From a bacterium (GTDB lineage Bacteria; UBP14; UBA6098; JAFGQG01): 19,203 nt of DNA. Numbering within the stretch: the stretch's first letter is position 1; each line of letters opens with the position of its first letter. Where the stretch lies: the NCBI GenBank assembly GCA_016930435.1, contig JAFGGQ010000099.1, positions 1 through 19,203 on the forward strand. Direction: 5' to 3'. The notes beneath the pieces were generated by a model that saw only the letters and a program-made list of their open reading frames with translations, made no database searches and was not told the DNA's origin. The position numbers and the translations under genes were made by a program. Positions 1-10,037 of this stretch are shown here, piece after piece.

Positions 1-29
1 AAGAATAATCTAAATTCAGGAGGTTTTCG

Positions 30-1763
30 ATGAAAAAGTGGGTTCTTATTATCATTCTGATATTAATTGTTGTCTTTGCAGGAGGGCTATTCCTGATGCA
101 TTGGGGAATAAAAAATATGGGTAACCTGGAAACCTCGGTAAAGATCAAGGAAGAAAGTTACGTAAAGCTGGATTTGTCTGAATCTATCCCCGAAAAAAGC
201 TCCTATAGCTTTGAGGGATTTACCTTCAGGAAAGGACCCAACTTTCTGGACCTTTTAACCTCCATTAAAAATGCGGGTGAAGATAGCAGGATAAAGGGTA
301 TTATTCTTGAACCAGGTGCGTGTGCAGTTTCCATGTCCCAAGCGGAGGAAATACTAAATTCACTCGCCGAATTCAAGGCTAACGGCAAGGAAATAATCGC
401 TTTTCTTGAATCGGTATCTCTAAGGTCTTTGCATCTCACTTCCGTCGCTGATAAAGTCTATCTGGTACCTACCGGAAGCGCAATAATGCCCGGTTTCAAT
501 ATCGAGGGATTATTTCTCAAAAACGCCATGGATAAGTTAGGGGTCAGCTGGAATGTCATTCAGATGGGGAAATACAAAGGGGCTATGGAGATATTCACAG
601 ATGATACCTTTACGGCACCCACCCGGGAGGTTTACAATTCTATCCTGGACGATCTGATGGCCAACCTATTATCACACATGGAGGCCATAAACCCTGATTA
701 CGATCGGGAGAAAATCAACGCGGCAATGGATAAAGCCATTCTTAACGGTCAGGAGCTGGTAAAAATGGGGTTTGTTGACAGCCTGCTTTACTACCGTGAA
801 TTCAAGGAAATGCTGGAACTTGATGAGGAAAAAAACCTTGTAAGTATGAAGGATTATATAAGCAGTACTCAATCCAAAAAGGGTGGTGACAAGAAGGTAG
901 CGATCCTCTATGCATTAGGAGGCATTCATACTGGCAAAAGTGAATCATCCCCATTCGGTGGCCGTCAATCAATCGGCTCCGCTACCTTATCCAGAGGCAT
1001 ATTGGAAGCTGCCGAAGATGATGAAATCGAAGCTATTATAATGCGTGTGGAAAGCGGCGGCGGATCAGCTCTGGCCTCGGATATAATCTGGGACGCCATG
1101 AACAAGGCCAGGGAAAAGAAACCAGTGGTAGTGACAATGGGCGGCGTTGCGGCTTCAGGAGGCTATTACATTTCCATGGCTGCTGATTCTATCCTGGCCG
1201 ACCCATCTTCCATTACCGGTTCTATCGGGGTTATCTTCGGACAACCCAATCTAAAAGGACTATACAACAAACTTGGAATAACCAAGCAATCCATCTCCCG
1301 GGGAAAACATGCAGGGATGTTCTCCGATTATAAAAACCTTTCTACCGAAGAACGTGGAATTTTAACTGCTTACCTTGAAGAAATTTATAATGACTTCGTT
1401 TCCAAGGCTGCCGCCGATCGTGAAATGGCCTATGAAGACCTTGAAGTACTCGCACAGGGACGGGTGTGGACAGGCAACCAGGCCGCTGAATTGAAGCTGA
1501 TCGACCGCACGGGCGGGTTTATGGACGCTATTAATGTAGCTAAAAAATTGATCGGTGTACCCCTCCAGGAAAAAATAAAGCTGGTGGAATTCCCCAAAAA
1601 GAAAGGCGGGTTTCAGTTTAAGTTTAATCTGGGAATAAAAACCTGGATGAGGGGCTTTATCTTCAACCCCGACCAGCAGGACATACTGAATCTGCTCTGG
1701 GAAACATCTCTTTATCCCGAGAATGAACCACTGGCACTAATGCCCTATAGATTCAGGTTCTAA
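30..1763 (+). CDS. sppA: Signal peptide peptidase SppA, long (67K-type) form
   Basis: Membrane-bound serine protease of family S49 that cleaves remnant signal peptides after export. The 577 residues begin with one hydrophobic segment (about 4-25) that would anchor the protein in the inner membrane with the catalytic part outside the cytoplasm. The protein has the duplicated layout of the long E. coli type. The N-terminal half carries the catalytic lysine in GKYKGAMEIF (Lys183). The C-terminal half carries RVESGGGSALASD and the nucleophile in MGGVAASGGYYIS (Ser376), followed by SSITGSIGV. These pairings follow the E. coli SppA Lys/Ser dyad, so the enzyme should be active. An AGGAGG ribosome binding site at 18-23 lies six bases before the ATG and fixes the start. 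The upstream gene or promoter is outside the window. It converges on the giant C25 protease gene with only 18 bp between stop codons and no hairpin terminator there. Confidence 0.95.
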   Translation: MKKWVLIIILILIVVFAGGLFLMHWGIKNMGNLETSVKIKEESYVKLDLSESIPEKSSYSFEGFTFRKGPNFLDLLTSIKNAGEDSRIKGIILEPGACAVSMSQAEEILNSLAEFKANGKEIIAFLESVSLRSLHLTSVADKVYLVPTGSAIMPGFNIEGLFLKNAMDKLGVSWNVIQMGKYKGAMEIFTDDTFTAPTREVYNSILDDLMANLLSHMEAINPDYDREKINAAMDKAILNGQELVKMGFVDSLLYYREFKEMLELDEEKNLVSMKDYISSTQSKKGGDKKVAILYALGGIHTGKSESSPFGGRQSIGSATLSRGILEAAEDDEIEAIIMRVESGGGSALASDIIWDAMNKAREKKPVVVTMGGVAASGGYYISMAADSILADPSSITGSIGVIFGQPNLKGLYNKLGITKQSISRGKHAGMFSDYKNLSTEERGILTAYLEEIYNDFVSKAAADREMAYEDLEVLAQGRVWTGNQAAELKLIDRTGGFMDAINVAKKLIGVPLQEKIKLVEFPKKKGGFQFKFNLGIKTWMRGFIFNPDQQDILNLLWETSLYPENEPLALMPYRFRF

Positions 1764-1781
1764 CCGAAAGTAATGCACTAT

Positions 1782-4700
1782 TTAGTATAAGTGGATCTTC
1801 ACCATCACGGTTACCAATATCTCAAGGGGAGTGACATAGATTGAAGATTCCGTGGGGGCATTGAACTGGAACCAAAGGTTCTCATTAGTGCCCGAAGATA
1901 GGTTTGTACCTCCCGGTCCGTAAATGCCATCATCCCCTTCGGTAGCCCACCTTAAACTTGCTCCGACAAGATCGCGAACCTGATGAAAGGATGTCGGCGG
2001 CACCCCGAAATCGTTAAAGATAGCCTTCAATACAAATTGATCCTCACTGGGCAGGTAAGCCGCTGACCAGGCAACCGTATCACCGGTCAAGGTATCGATA
2101 ACCGTATCGAACCGCAAACCCAGATCCACCGGTAAAACCGTTTCATTGGAGATGACGACGACCTCCCGATCCTCCATGGTAACCGTCTCGAACAGACCTA
2201 TAAGGCCGATATCCCACCAGTCATGGTCCAGACTGATCTCCAGGGTGACCGGGTTATACAGCGCTACATAAGTAGTACATCTATTCAGTGGATCGATGGT
2301 CCGGTATGCAGGATCCCGGGAATCGGTCCATTCATAGAACTCCCAGGCTTCAAATTCCCCCACATCATACTGACTGACCTCCACATTATAAACCGATCCT
2401 TCGAAACCCCAAAAACTAATCTCGGATACATTATTATAGGCTGAACCCCCCACAGAAATCCAACCCAAACTCTCGGCGGGAGCCTTGGCGATGGTAATCA
2501 GATACTGCTTCTGATAAGTTGCTGTAAAGTTCCGTGGACTCCTGATCGGGCCTACCATCCGCATAGACACCGGGCTGCTGTCCTCCCAGAATAGAAATTT
2601 ATAGCGTTCACAATCAGAGGTATCCACATAGTCCGGAGAACTGGTCCGAATAATATAGACACTGTCCTCTGCCAACCAGAAATCATGGCTCGCTGAAGCT
2701 GCGCCTTCAATATGAATAGTGTCCACCTCCAGCCAGCCGAACGGCTCCGGGGGTAATTTACTGACATTACAACGATACCTTGTACGATAATAAGCGGTAT
2801 AATCCGAGGGACCCAGAACCGGCGAGGTAGTGAAGGCCGGACTGGAAATGCTGTCGTCCCAGTGTAAAAAAGTGTACATGGTATCGCCTATAGAATCAGG
2901 ATCGCTGACCATTATTTCGTATGTGGAGTCCTTCCAAGCCCACATTATCAGGAAGAAAATTCCATCATGAACTGTACCATTCACCGAGATCCATCCCAGG
3001 TCCTGAAAAGGCTGCTTTTTTATGGTCATCCGATACTTGGCATTGTAGTATGCGGTATAAGTGGATGGCCCGGTAATGGGTCCTATATCCCGGTATGAAT
3101 TGACATCGGCATTCTCCCATTCTTTAAACCGGTAAAACTCCCAAGCGGTAGTATCCCTGAAACTGACATCTACCTCATGATAACTCCCCTCTTCCCACCA
3201 GAAGGAGCGTTCTGCGGATTCCTCCCGGAACCAGCGGGTTCGATCCACTTCCAGCCAACCAAGGGTTTCCGGCGGGTCCTTCTGAATCGTGCAAAAAAAC
3301 ATACGGTCATAGAATGCTGTGAAAACAGTATCCCCGAAAACCGGCCCTACGGTAATAGTTGCCGTAGTGTCCCCGATATCCCAATGCGAAAAATTAAACA
3401 TCACAAGCGCGGTTGAATCATGGGTGCTTACACCGATCGTATGTATGCTCCCTTCTCTCCAGGCTACGGTTACATTAGACACACCGGCGATAGGTACCCC
3501 ATCGACTACGATATTTCCGGCAGTATGAGCTGGATCCTTATAAATAGTGCAGAGTACCTGCTGCATATATTCGGCATCGATGCTACATGAGTTAGCTACA
3601 AGTACTGAGGTACTGGCATCGGTGGAATCCAGAATGGGCAGCCCGGAATGCCAGAATGCAAAGGTGTAATCCCATTCCGGACCAGGAACCGTAGATTGGG
3701 TAACGATCGAAGCCCAGGTTCCCTCTTCATACCAGCCTTCACCTATCTGCCAGGGGACCAGGCTGTCCGTGCGTGAATATGTTAAAGAGATATAATATTC
3801 GGTGAACCATAACCAGGTGAGCGTGGAATTCTCCTCAATTATGAAGCTGACTATTGATGAATCACCGATTGACGGGATAGAGCCTGACCCGCTCCATCCC
3901 AGGCATACATGCCGTTCTCCGGGCAGGATAATGCTATCATTGACCCAGGCGGTTATCGGTGTTCCCGGCGCATAGTAATAGAGCCCCTCAGGGGGGTCCG
4001 GAACACCATATTCGGATACAACCTCCAGTTGAAGCACTTCACTCTCCCCTATCCAAACCCATTCAACGCCGGAAATCCGGTCAATAATAAAGTCGAAACT
4101 AAGCTCATAAGCGCTATCAAGAGCCCCCCAGCCTTGATAACCAAAACAATACATGGTGTCATCAACACCCACATTGCTTCCGGTCACCTCAGCTCCCGTC
4201 TCATACCAGTGAATACCCTCACCAGGATCTGGAAGGCCCCAACCCCCTGGATTTAATACAATAAACGGATACCTTTCAATTTCATCCCATAACCAGAGCA
4301 TTACGCTATTTTCGGTGATAACGAAACCGAGCTCATTACTGCTTCCTGTCGGGGGTACGGAACCGTACCCCAACCACCCGGTGCAATAATGCCACAAGGA
4401 GTCCGTAAAAACGGAGTCCTGTATATAAGCATAAACATTTGTCCCAATGGGGTAGATCAGCGTTCCTTCCGGATGGGGTGATCCAAATGGTGAATATACA
4501 ACGAGTTCAACCACTCCGCCTGCGCCGGACGACCAGCGCCATTCCAGAATTGTGGGCTCATTCAGGTTGAATTCAAACCAGTTTTCCGATGAACTGTCGG
4601 GAAGCGAACCCCAGCCATAATAACCAATACAGTACATCGTATCATCGGGTGAAAGTGCGTAACCTTCAACCAGAGCGCCTTCATCATACCAGTGTATCCC

Positions 4701-7700
4701 TTCCGGGGGGACGATGGCTGACGGGCCGCCGGGATTGCTGACCATGAATGGGAAACGGATCAAACCGGCCCACTGCCAGACAATTACGCTGTTTTCGGTC
4801 AGTATAAAATCTACCAGGTTGGAATCCCCGTTCGGGGGCACTGAACCGTAACCAATCCAGCCGGTGCAATAATGCCATGTTCCCCCTTCGAAGACCGAAT
4901 CAGACACCCATGAGTAAATATTAGTGCCTTCAGGAAAATAATGGACGGTTTCCCCTGCTGGATGTGGATTTCCGTATTCCGAGTAAACGGTGAGACTAAC
5001 CACCCCGCCAGCCCCGGATTCCCAATGCCAGGTTATACTGGAGGGGCTAAAAATGAGGAAGTCAAATTCGGTTTCCGTTCCCGATGGTGCCGAGCCGGTA
5101 CCAGTATAACCCACACAATACATGGTGATATCCGGTGAATCCGCATGACCTGTAACACTGTCCCCGCTGCTGTACCAGTGAATTCCCTCGCCTGGGATCA
5201 CCGGACCATAGCCACCTTCACTGTGAATAATCAGGGGGAACTGAAGGAAAATATCCCATTGCCAGACAATAGACGTATTTTCAGTAATGGTAAAATTGAA
5301 ACTGGAGGTATCCCCAGCCGGGGGAGCGGAACCATCCGCCCACCAACCGGTGCAATACTGCCAGCGGCCATCTCCATACGCGGAATCATCCACATATACT
5401 ACTATATTCATTCCGGCTGGGAAAAGGGTAGTGTCTGAGGGATGGGGGTCTCCGTAACGTGAATATACTACTAATTGAACCATGCTGCTGGCTCCTACCC
5501 AGCGCCATTGAATAGAAGAAGGTTCCTCAAGCATGAAGTTAAAGTTGGTCTCAAAAGCGCTGTCCGGAGCCGAACCCGTACCATAATATCCGATACAGTA
5601 CATCGTATCATCCGGGGAGGTTACGAATCCTCCTATCGGACAGCCCGGTGAAAACCAGTGATCCCCCTCCCCGGGGACAGGGCTATCATAACCACCGGGA
5701 TTGAAAACCTGCAGCCGGTATTGATGGATATATTCCGCGGTAAGCGTAGTATCCCCGTAAGCAACCACAGTATCCACAATGCCGGCATAGTCGCTCCAGG
5801 ATGTAAACTGGTACCGTTCCCCTTCGGAAAGATAGCAGAATGAATCAACTTCTATGATATGTTGGCTCCCCGGTGCCCAGGTTGCATTATATGGTGAGGG
5901 ATAAGCGATACCATCCACTGTAACAGAATCACCGCCAAAACTGGTCTGCACGGTTACATTGCTGTAAGCAGCATATACGATAGTATCCCGGAAAGCGGAA
6001 AACACCGTCCAGGAAGTGGTATCCAGGGCTACCCGGGGAGGGCTGCTGAGCGTAGTATCGCTAAAGGTTAACTCGCTCCCCCTGTCGGTCCACTCATACC
6101 ATTCTCCGAATAATCCCCCCTCAAGATGGGAAGCTCCGAATTGAACGTGGTTAATGGTTTGAACCGGATGAGCGGCATCCGTACCCAATAAGGTAATATG
6201 GGGATAATATTGGTGGTAATAAGTGATGATGTAGGTTTCTCCTGGTGTATCCACGGTATAATTAAGGTCTTCGCCAGCCGCATTCTCCCGCCATCCCTGG
6301 AATGAGGTAGTAGCCTGAGTGTAGCCGCTGACAGTCAGGTTACTTCCGCTATCCAGCCAGCGTGTCCAGGTTTCGTAGAAGAATTCCGGAGCGCTTGCGC
6401 CAAAGACCTGCCGGGTAACAACTGCCTGGTTGGTATCATTCAAGGCCAGCCCACCCGGAGCAACCTGCGGTTCAATGGTAATCTGGTACTGTTCGGTATA
6501 ATCCACATAAAAGGTATCCGCGCCGCTGACGGTCCATGAGGTGGAATCCTGGGTGGCATATCTGACATTGGAAGCGCCGGGCACGGGTTGCTCTATGGAA
6601 ACCACGGTCCCCACCTGGCAGGAATCTTCCCAGGTTCCAAAAGTGCTGGCTGTTTGAGGTCCGCTGTCATCCACATAATTTATCTGGGCAGGATACGATG
6701 CGTTCAGGCCGCTGGTTACTATGGTAATGGGCATCAGTTGTTGAAAGCGCCATGTAACTGTCCAATCCTGAAGGTATGGTGAACCCCCCACATCTGAAAA
6801 ATCGCCCAGTATCCTGATTATTCCATAAGTAGCCGGATTCAGGGCATTCAGGTCAACCGGCGAAACATCCTGGTTGACCACCGTACTATTCTCCCAGCTA
6901 TCACCATCCCAGTACTGGATAGAATATTTTATATCCCCGGTAGTCTCGTTGTCGCTGAAAAGGAGTTCATCCCAACCCACGGAACCGAACACCCAGGAAT
7001 GATTAATCGTCTGAGAGACAATGGTTCCGGTTTCACTCCCGCTCTCGTAAGAGATCCCTGGAATAATGTATTTATGGTCAGATTGGCTCGCTCCGGTAGG
7101 AACATTGCTATCAAGGGTGTTATTGGAGCTTTGGTAATAACTGCCCACCCCATTCGGTGGATAACCGCTGCAGTTTGAGTTTTCATCCCGGTAAATCCGG
7201 TAAAAAGAACCGCTCGTAGGCGCAATCCCGACCCAGTAACTGGAACCAAGTGTAATTTCAAAGGGAGTGGTAACATCCGCACCGATCCATCCTACCGCAT
7301 CGGCGCCTGTAACCAATGCCTGAGAACCCGCTATCATTCCGTAACCGCTCCCGTTCTGATATAAGGCAATATGTATCTGATCTCCCGGGTCAATAGAAGC
7401 ATTTCCGTCGTAGATCCAGATCCTGGTAACCGTAACTGTACCGGAACCCGGAATGGTCCAGAGGCTGTAAAATTCGTAGTTTGCGCCATAAGTGTAATAA
7501 GCGTCCGCGCAAGAGGGGTCCACACCAGCAGTGCCGGATACTCCACCCTGCAACCTGACCTGGTCGCTCCCATAGGTCTCGGTGTCGGTCATAATATCCC
7601 TGTCGAATTGTTCATCGGTTGTCTGATGCCAGGCGAAATTTGAATAGCTATTGTCGATGGTGAAGCTGAATGAATCGGACCAGGGGCCGTAAGTACCGGA

Positions 7701-10037
7701 GAGGGTGCTGTAGGGAGCGACCCGCCACCAATAGGTCTGGCCATTGGTCAGGGCGCCCTCGCCCTGGCTGTTCACTACATAGGCGCACACCCCAGTACCT
7801 TCCGGTATTGGCGGAGCCGGAGTAAAACCGGCGGTATTGGTTCGGCTTTCAATTGTGGCAAGCGGTGATGAAAAATCAGCATCGTTGTCCCATTCTACCT
7901 TGAAATGAAAGCTTCCTCCGCCCGGATTATCGGGGACATCCCAAACCAGAGTAGGAGTGGGAGAACTGCCTGCCTGGCCAATCTTGGCATTGTCAAAGGG
8001 CCGGATCAGCGAAGCGGCTCCCATGCTTGCTACAGTGATAGTACATTGAAAAGCCTGGTAATTATGCTTTGAAACGGTGAGTATCAACTGCCCGGCAGTA
8101 GTTGGCTCAACATTTACCAGGGCATGACCTGATGCATTACTGTAAGCAACCCCCTGAGTATCACCCGCTTTGTAGCCGCATACCAGCGCATCCTGTATTG
8201 GAGCCATCGCCGAGGCAGTACTTACCGTTATATCCAAAGTCTGAGGGCCCGTATAGATGGAACTTGGATAATTCACTACCATTTCCTGCGGGATGGCGGT
8301 ATAAAGATCGAATGTGGGATCACCGAGAATATTGTACATTTCATAGTAGCGGTGGGTATATCCACCCCCGCCATAAGCATTGTAAAGCTGAAGTTTGGCA
8401 TAATCACACATCCCGGAGAGCCATGTGATATGCTGTGAGAATACTCCATCAAAGAAGCGTCGCTGGAGAATATCGTCTTCATCCCAGAGGGATGTAACCG
8501 ATGAGCCCCAGAAATTAGCAGCGCCCTTGTTAGAAGCCCTGATCCAGGTCTCCCCGAAACATTCAGAGGAATGGGCTATATCACCGGTGAGGCAGGCATG
8601 ACTGCAGATTAGTGGATAGCGGTTCGAGTTGGTGAGTGAATTCACATTTGCCTGGGAGAAAGGAGGTCCTCCCCAGGCAGTTTCAGAACCATGTCCGGTA
8701 TAGACAGCTATGGTCCGGCCATTGTTGATCGCCGTGGCTACCGCGGTTCCGGAACCATAATAATAATAAAGGGAATCACAGGTCATTCCGGCAGACCGGC
8801 TTACTGAAATACAATAATTGTTAGTAGCCTCCGCAACGCCATGAAAGGAACCGTCATTGGAAGCCATAAAATAAGCGTTATCCAGAAAACCCGAACCTGA
8901 AGGATAATAATTGGTCTCGTAGCCAACTATCTTTGAAACTATAGCTTGGGTTTGGGCCAGACTATTAACGGAGAACCGGCCGATACCAACATCCGGGAAA
9001 TAATCACTACCCTCCAGGGTAGCATAATAGAGATCGGTAGGAGGATTATCGGCCTGGGTGCCGGTATGACAATTCACATACTCGACATCACCCACGATGA
9101 GGACAAATGATGGCGGGATAGTCCAGCTATCATAAGCATTCTGAATATAATTTTTAACCAAAGCAGTGGATGAACCCCCAATAGTAGCCGTGGTCGCCAA
9201 AGTTACATAATATCCCTTTTGGGTTTTCCATTCTACATAGGGCTGCATTCCAGGCTCAAAAGTGGTGGTGGTAATAATCAGTAGGCCTGCCGGGATATCG
9301 GGAACAGCCAATGGTTCAAATGCAGCGTAATTAATTACCGTCCGCTCAAGGAGATAATCGAAATAGGGATTGTAATATCGCTCCGGGATGATTTCAACCG
9401 GGCCAGAGGAAGACTTCTGGAAATCGATATTAAAGGTTATGCTGGTGAGCACTATTAATTTCTTCTGAACAGGGTTATATTTTATCGGGGCAATCTCCAG
9501 TCTGGCAAGGTGATGACCTCGCATGATTCCCCCTTTAGCCACACTGATAAAATCAGAAGGTGAATAATCATCATTGTTATAGGCCTTTTCGTCGATGATG
9601 AACTTTATATCCTTTTCGGCACCGGGAATTTTGGGAACTGAAGGCTGCAGGGGAAATACCCTTTCCGCCATTCCCAACTGGGATAAGGAGATCTGCTGAT
9701 ACTGAACAGATACTACCTGCCAATTCAACTCACATTCTGAGGGTATCTCCAGTAATTGCCGGTAAACGGGCAATCGGGGAGCACCCTGAGTAATACTGTA
9801 ACTGCAACCAGGGATTTCCGCCTCCAGAAAGGTACCCCCGGAAACAACAGTTTCCCTGTATTCGAACCCCCCGAAAAGAAGTTGCGCTGAAAACATCATC
9901 GGGGTGGAGTTAAGAATATCCAGAACCGGTTGGGAATTCGGCTGTCCTCCTTCAAGGGGATACCAGTCCGCGTTAACCAATAAGAACGCTCCCGCAATTA
10001 AAATGATGATCAAACCAAGATTTATTTTATTCCACAT
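1782..10037 (-). CDS. Giant secreted gingipain-type (peptidase C25) cysteine protease with long repeat stalk
   Basis: Exported protease of 2751 residues, about 300 kDa. Order of parts: signal peptide (1-23, hydrophobic core then VNA before DW); gingipain-type propeptide (about 60-235); C25 catalytic domain (about 250-578) with His449 in YTGHGSETAW and Cys482 in SHACLTGD, the expected His/Cys dyad; an Ig-like segment (580-672); an Fn3-like segment (about 675-798); a beta-rich stretch (about 800-1100). Then come about 18 modules of roughly 80 residues: four InlB-B-like (1102-1438), eight of two alternating types (1440-2078), one linking, and five C-terminal (2159-2595). The last 150 residues form a separate beta-sandwich-like end ending in NLWFQFNAP and a hydrophobic strand. 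I see no canonical type IX sorting tail. The ATG is preceded by GAGGAG (10043-10048) at five bases. The role is probably extracellular protein digestion or cell-surface adhesion; the substrate is unknown. Family assignment is firm, function inferred. Confidence 0.9.
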   Translation of the reverse strand: MWNKINLGLIIILIAGAFLLVNADWYPLEGGQPNSQPVLDILNSTPMMFSAQLLFGGFEYRETVVSGGTFLEAEIPGCSYSITQGAPRLPVYRQLLEIPSECELNWQVVSVQYQQISLSQLGMAERVFPLQPSVPKIPGAEKDIKFIIDEKAYNNDDYSPSDFISVAKGGIMRGHHLARLEIAPIKYNPVQKKLIVLTSITFNIDFQKSSSGPVEIIPERYYNPYFDYLLERTVINYAAFEPLAVPDIPAGLLIITTTTFEPGMQPYVEWKTQKGYYVTLATTATIGGSSTALVKNYIQNAYDSWTIPPSFVLIVGDVEYVNCHTGTQADNPPTDLYYATLEGSDYFPDVGIGRFSVNSLAQTQAIVSKIVGYETNYYPSGSGFLDNAYFMASNDGSFHGVAEATNNYCISVSRSAGMTCDSLYYYYGSGTAVATAINNGRTIAVYTGHGSETAWGGPPFSQANVNSLTNSNRYPLICSHACLTGDIAHSSECFGETWIRASNKGAANFWGSSVTSLWDEDDILQRRFFDGVFSQHITWLSGMCDYAKLQLYNAYGGGGYTHRYYEMYNILGDPTFDLYTAIPQEMVVNYPSSIYTGPQTLDITVSTASAMAPIQDALVCGYKAGDTQGVAYSNASGHALVNVEPTTAGQLILTVSKHNYQAFQCTITVASMGAASLIRPFDNAKIGQAGSSPTPTLVWDVPDNPGGGSFHFKVEWDNDADFSSPLATIESRTNTAGFTPAPPIPEGTGVCAYVVNSQGEGALTNGQTYWWRVAPYSTLSGTYGPWSDSFSFTIDNSYSNFAWHQTTDEQFDRDIMTDTETYGSDQVRLQGGVSGTAGVDPSCADAYYTYGANYEFYSLWTIPGSGTVTVTRIWIYDGNASIDPGDQIHIALYQNGSGYGMIAGSQALVTGADAVGWIGADVTTPFEITLGSSYWVGIAPTSGSFYRIYRDENSNCSGYPPNGVGSYYQSSNNTLDSNVPTGASQSDHKYIIPGISYESGSETGTIVSQTINHSWVFGSVGWDELLFSDNETTGDIKYSIQYWDGDSWENSTVVNQDVSPVDLNALNPATYGIIRILGDFSDVGGSPYLQDWTVTWRFQQLMPITIVTSGLNASYPAQINYVDDSGPQTASTFGTWEDSCQVGTVVSIEQPVPGASNVRYATQDSTSWTVSGADTFYVDYTEQYQITIEPQVAPGGLALNDTNQAVVTRQVFGASAPEFFYETWTRWLDSGSNLTVSGYTQATTSFQGWRENAAGEDLNYTVDTPGETYIITYYHQYYPHITLLGTDAAHPVQTINHVQFGASHLEGGLFGEWYEWTDRGSELTFSDTTLSSPPRVALDTTSWTVFSAFRDTIVYAAYSNVTVQTSFGGDSVTVDGIAYPSPYNATWAPGSQHIIEVDSFCYLSEGERYQFTSWSDYAGIVDTVVAYGDTTLTAEYIHQYRLQVFNPGGYDSPVPGEGDHWFSPGCPIGGFVTSPDDTMYCIGYYGTGSAPDSAFETNFNFMLEEPSSIQWRWVGASSMVQLVVYSRYGDPHPSDTTLFPAGMNIVVYVDDSAYGDGRWQYCTGWWADGSAPPAGDTSSFNFTITENTSIVWQWDIFLQFPLIIHSEGGYGPVIPGEGIHWYSSGDSVTGHADSPDITMYCVGYTGTGSAPSGTETEFDFLIFSPSSITWHWESGAGGVVSLTVYSEYGNPHPAGETVHYFPEGTNIYSWVSDSVFEGGTWHYCTGWIGYGSVPPNGDSNLVDFILTENSVIVWQWAGLIRFPFMVSNPGGPSAIVPPEGIHWYDEGALVEGYALSPDDTMYCIGYYGWGSLPDSSSENWFEFNLNEPTILEWRWSSGAGGVVELVVYSPFGSPHPEGTLIYPIGTNVYAYIQDSVFTDSLWHYCTGWLGYGSVPPTGSSNELGFVITENSVMLWLWDEIERYPFIVLNPGGWGLPDPGEGIHWYETGAEVTGSNVGVDDTMYCFGYQGWGALDSAYELSFDFIIDRISGVEWVWIGESEVLQLEVVSEYGVPDPPEGLYYYAPGTPITAWVNDSIILPGERHVCLGWSGSGSIPSIGDSSIVSFIIEENSTLTWLWFTEYYISLTYSRTDSLVPWQIGEGWYEEGTWASIVTQSTVPGPEWDYTFAFWHSGLPILDSTDASTSVLVANSCSIDAEYMQQVLCTIYKDPAHTAGNIVVDGVPIAGVSNVTVAWREGSIHTIGVSTHDSTALVMFNFSHWDIGDTTATITVGPVFGDTVFTAFYDRMFFCTIQKDPPETLGWLEVDRTRWFREESAERSFWWEEGSYHEVDVSFRDTTAWEFYRFKEWENADVNSYRDIGPITGPSTYTAYYNAKYRMTIKKQPFQDLGWISVNGTVHDGIFFLIMWAWKDSTYEIMVSDPDSIGDTMYTFLHWDDSISSPAFTTSPVLGPSDYTAYYRTRYRCNVSKLPPEPFGWLEVDTIHIEGAASASHDFWLAEDSVYIIRTSSPDYVDTSDCERYKFLFWEDSSPVSMRMVGPIRSPRNFTATYQKQYLITIAKAPAESLGWISVGGSAYNNVSEISFWGFEGSVYNVEVSQYDVGEFEAWEFYEWTDSRDPAYRTIDPLNRCTTYVALYNPVTLEISLDHDWWDIGLIGLFETVTMEDREVVVISNETVLPVDLGLRFDTVIDTLTGDTVAWSAAYLPSEDQFVLKAIFNDFGVPPTSFHQVRDLVGASLRWATEGDDGIYGPGGTNLSSGTNENLWFQFNAPTESSIYVTPLEILVTVMVKIHLY
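2253..3563 (-). repeat. Five C-terminal ~87-residue stalk modules of the C25 protease
   Basis: Residues about 2159-2595 contain five units. Each opens with (C/M/L)TI.K.P...LGW(L/I)(E/S)V, continues with FWW.EGS.Y.V.VS and Y.F..W.D, and closes with GP...P..YTA.Y. The pattern W.D...........(F/Y)TA.Y followed by a new beta strand is typical of InlB-B-like or Listeria-Bacteroides-type repeats in bacterial surface proteins, so a rod-like spacer is likely. The units differ too much in DNA to be a recent expansion. Confidence 0.75.
3805..5722 (-). repeat. Eight alternating ~80-residue modules (four A-B pairs) inside the C25 protease
   Basis: Residues about 1440-2078 consist of four pairs of related modules, period about 160 residues (about 480 bp). 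Type A modules carry NPGG, PGEGIHWY, DDTMYCIGY and G.GS.PDS, and end in W.W. Type B modules carry VVYSEYG.PHP, P.GTN, WHYCTGW, GYGS.PP and TENS...WQW. Both contain one Cys-G-(Y/W) core and a closing Trp-X-Trp, so A and B are probably ancient duplicates of one fold. At the DNA level the pairs are still alike: near-identical stretches around ATACAGTACATCGTATCATC occur near 4628 and 5594, two periods apart. The fold resembles divergent InlB B-repeat stalk modules, by inference. Confidence 0.8.
5723..6734 (-). repeat. Four InlB-B-like modules, first part of the stalk of the C25 protease
   Basis: Residues about 1102-1438 hold four divergent modules of about 84 residues. Each begins with a strand such as MPITIV, QYQITIEP, YYPHITLL or NVTVQTSF, and ends with a Trp-containing strand and DT..V.Y. 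They look like a more diverged set than the alternating A/B pairs that follow in the protein. Borders are approximate because they were read by eye. Confidence 0.6.

Noticed and set aside
1764-1781. Bidirectional terminator between sppA and the C25 gene
   Set aside because: The 18-bp gap has no inverted repeat or T-tract.
3805-5722. Regular spacing that might suggest a CRISPR array or DNA-level satellite
   Set aside because: The period is about 240/480 bp, the repeats are imperfect and remain in frame, so they are protein modules.
1782-10037. Many open frames of 60-117 codons on both strands inside the C25 protease gene
   Set aside because: They are shadows in other frames of the repeat-rich gene. 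None has domain features or start signals, while the long frame has a signal peptide and catalytic motifs.
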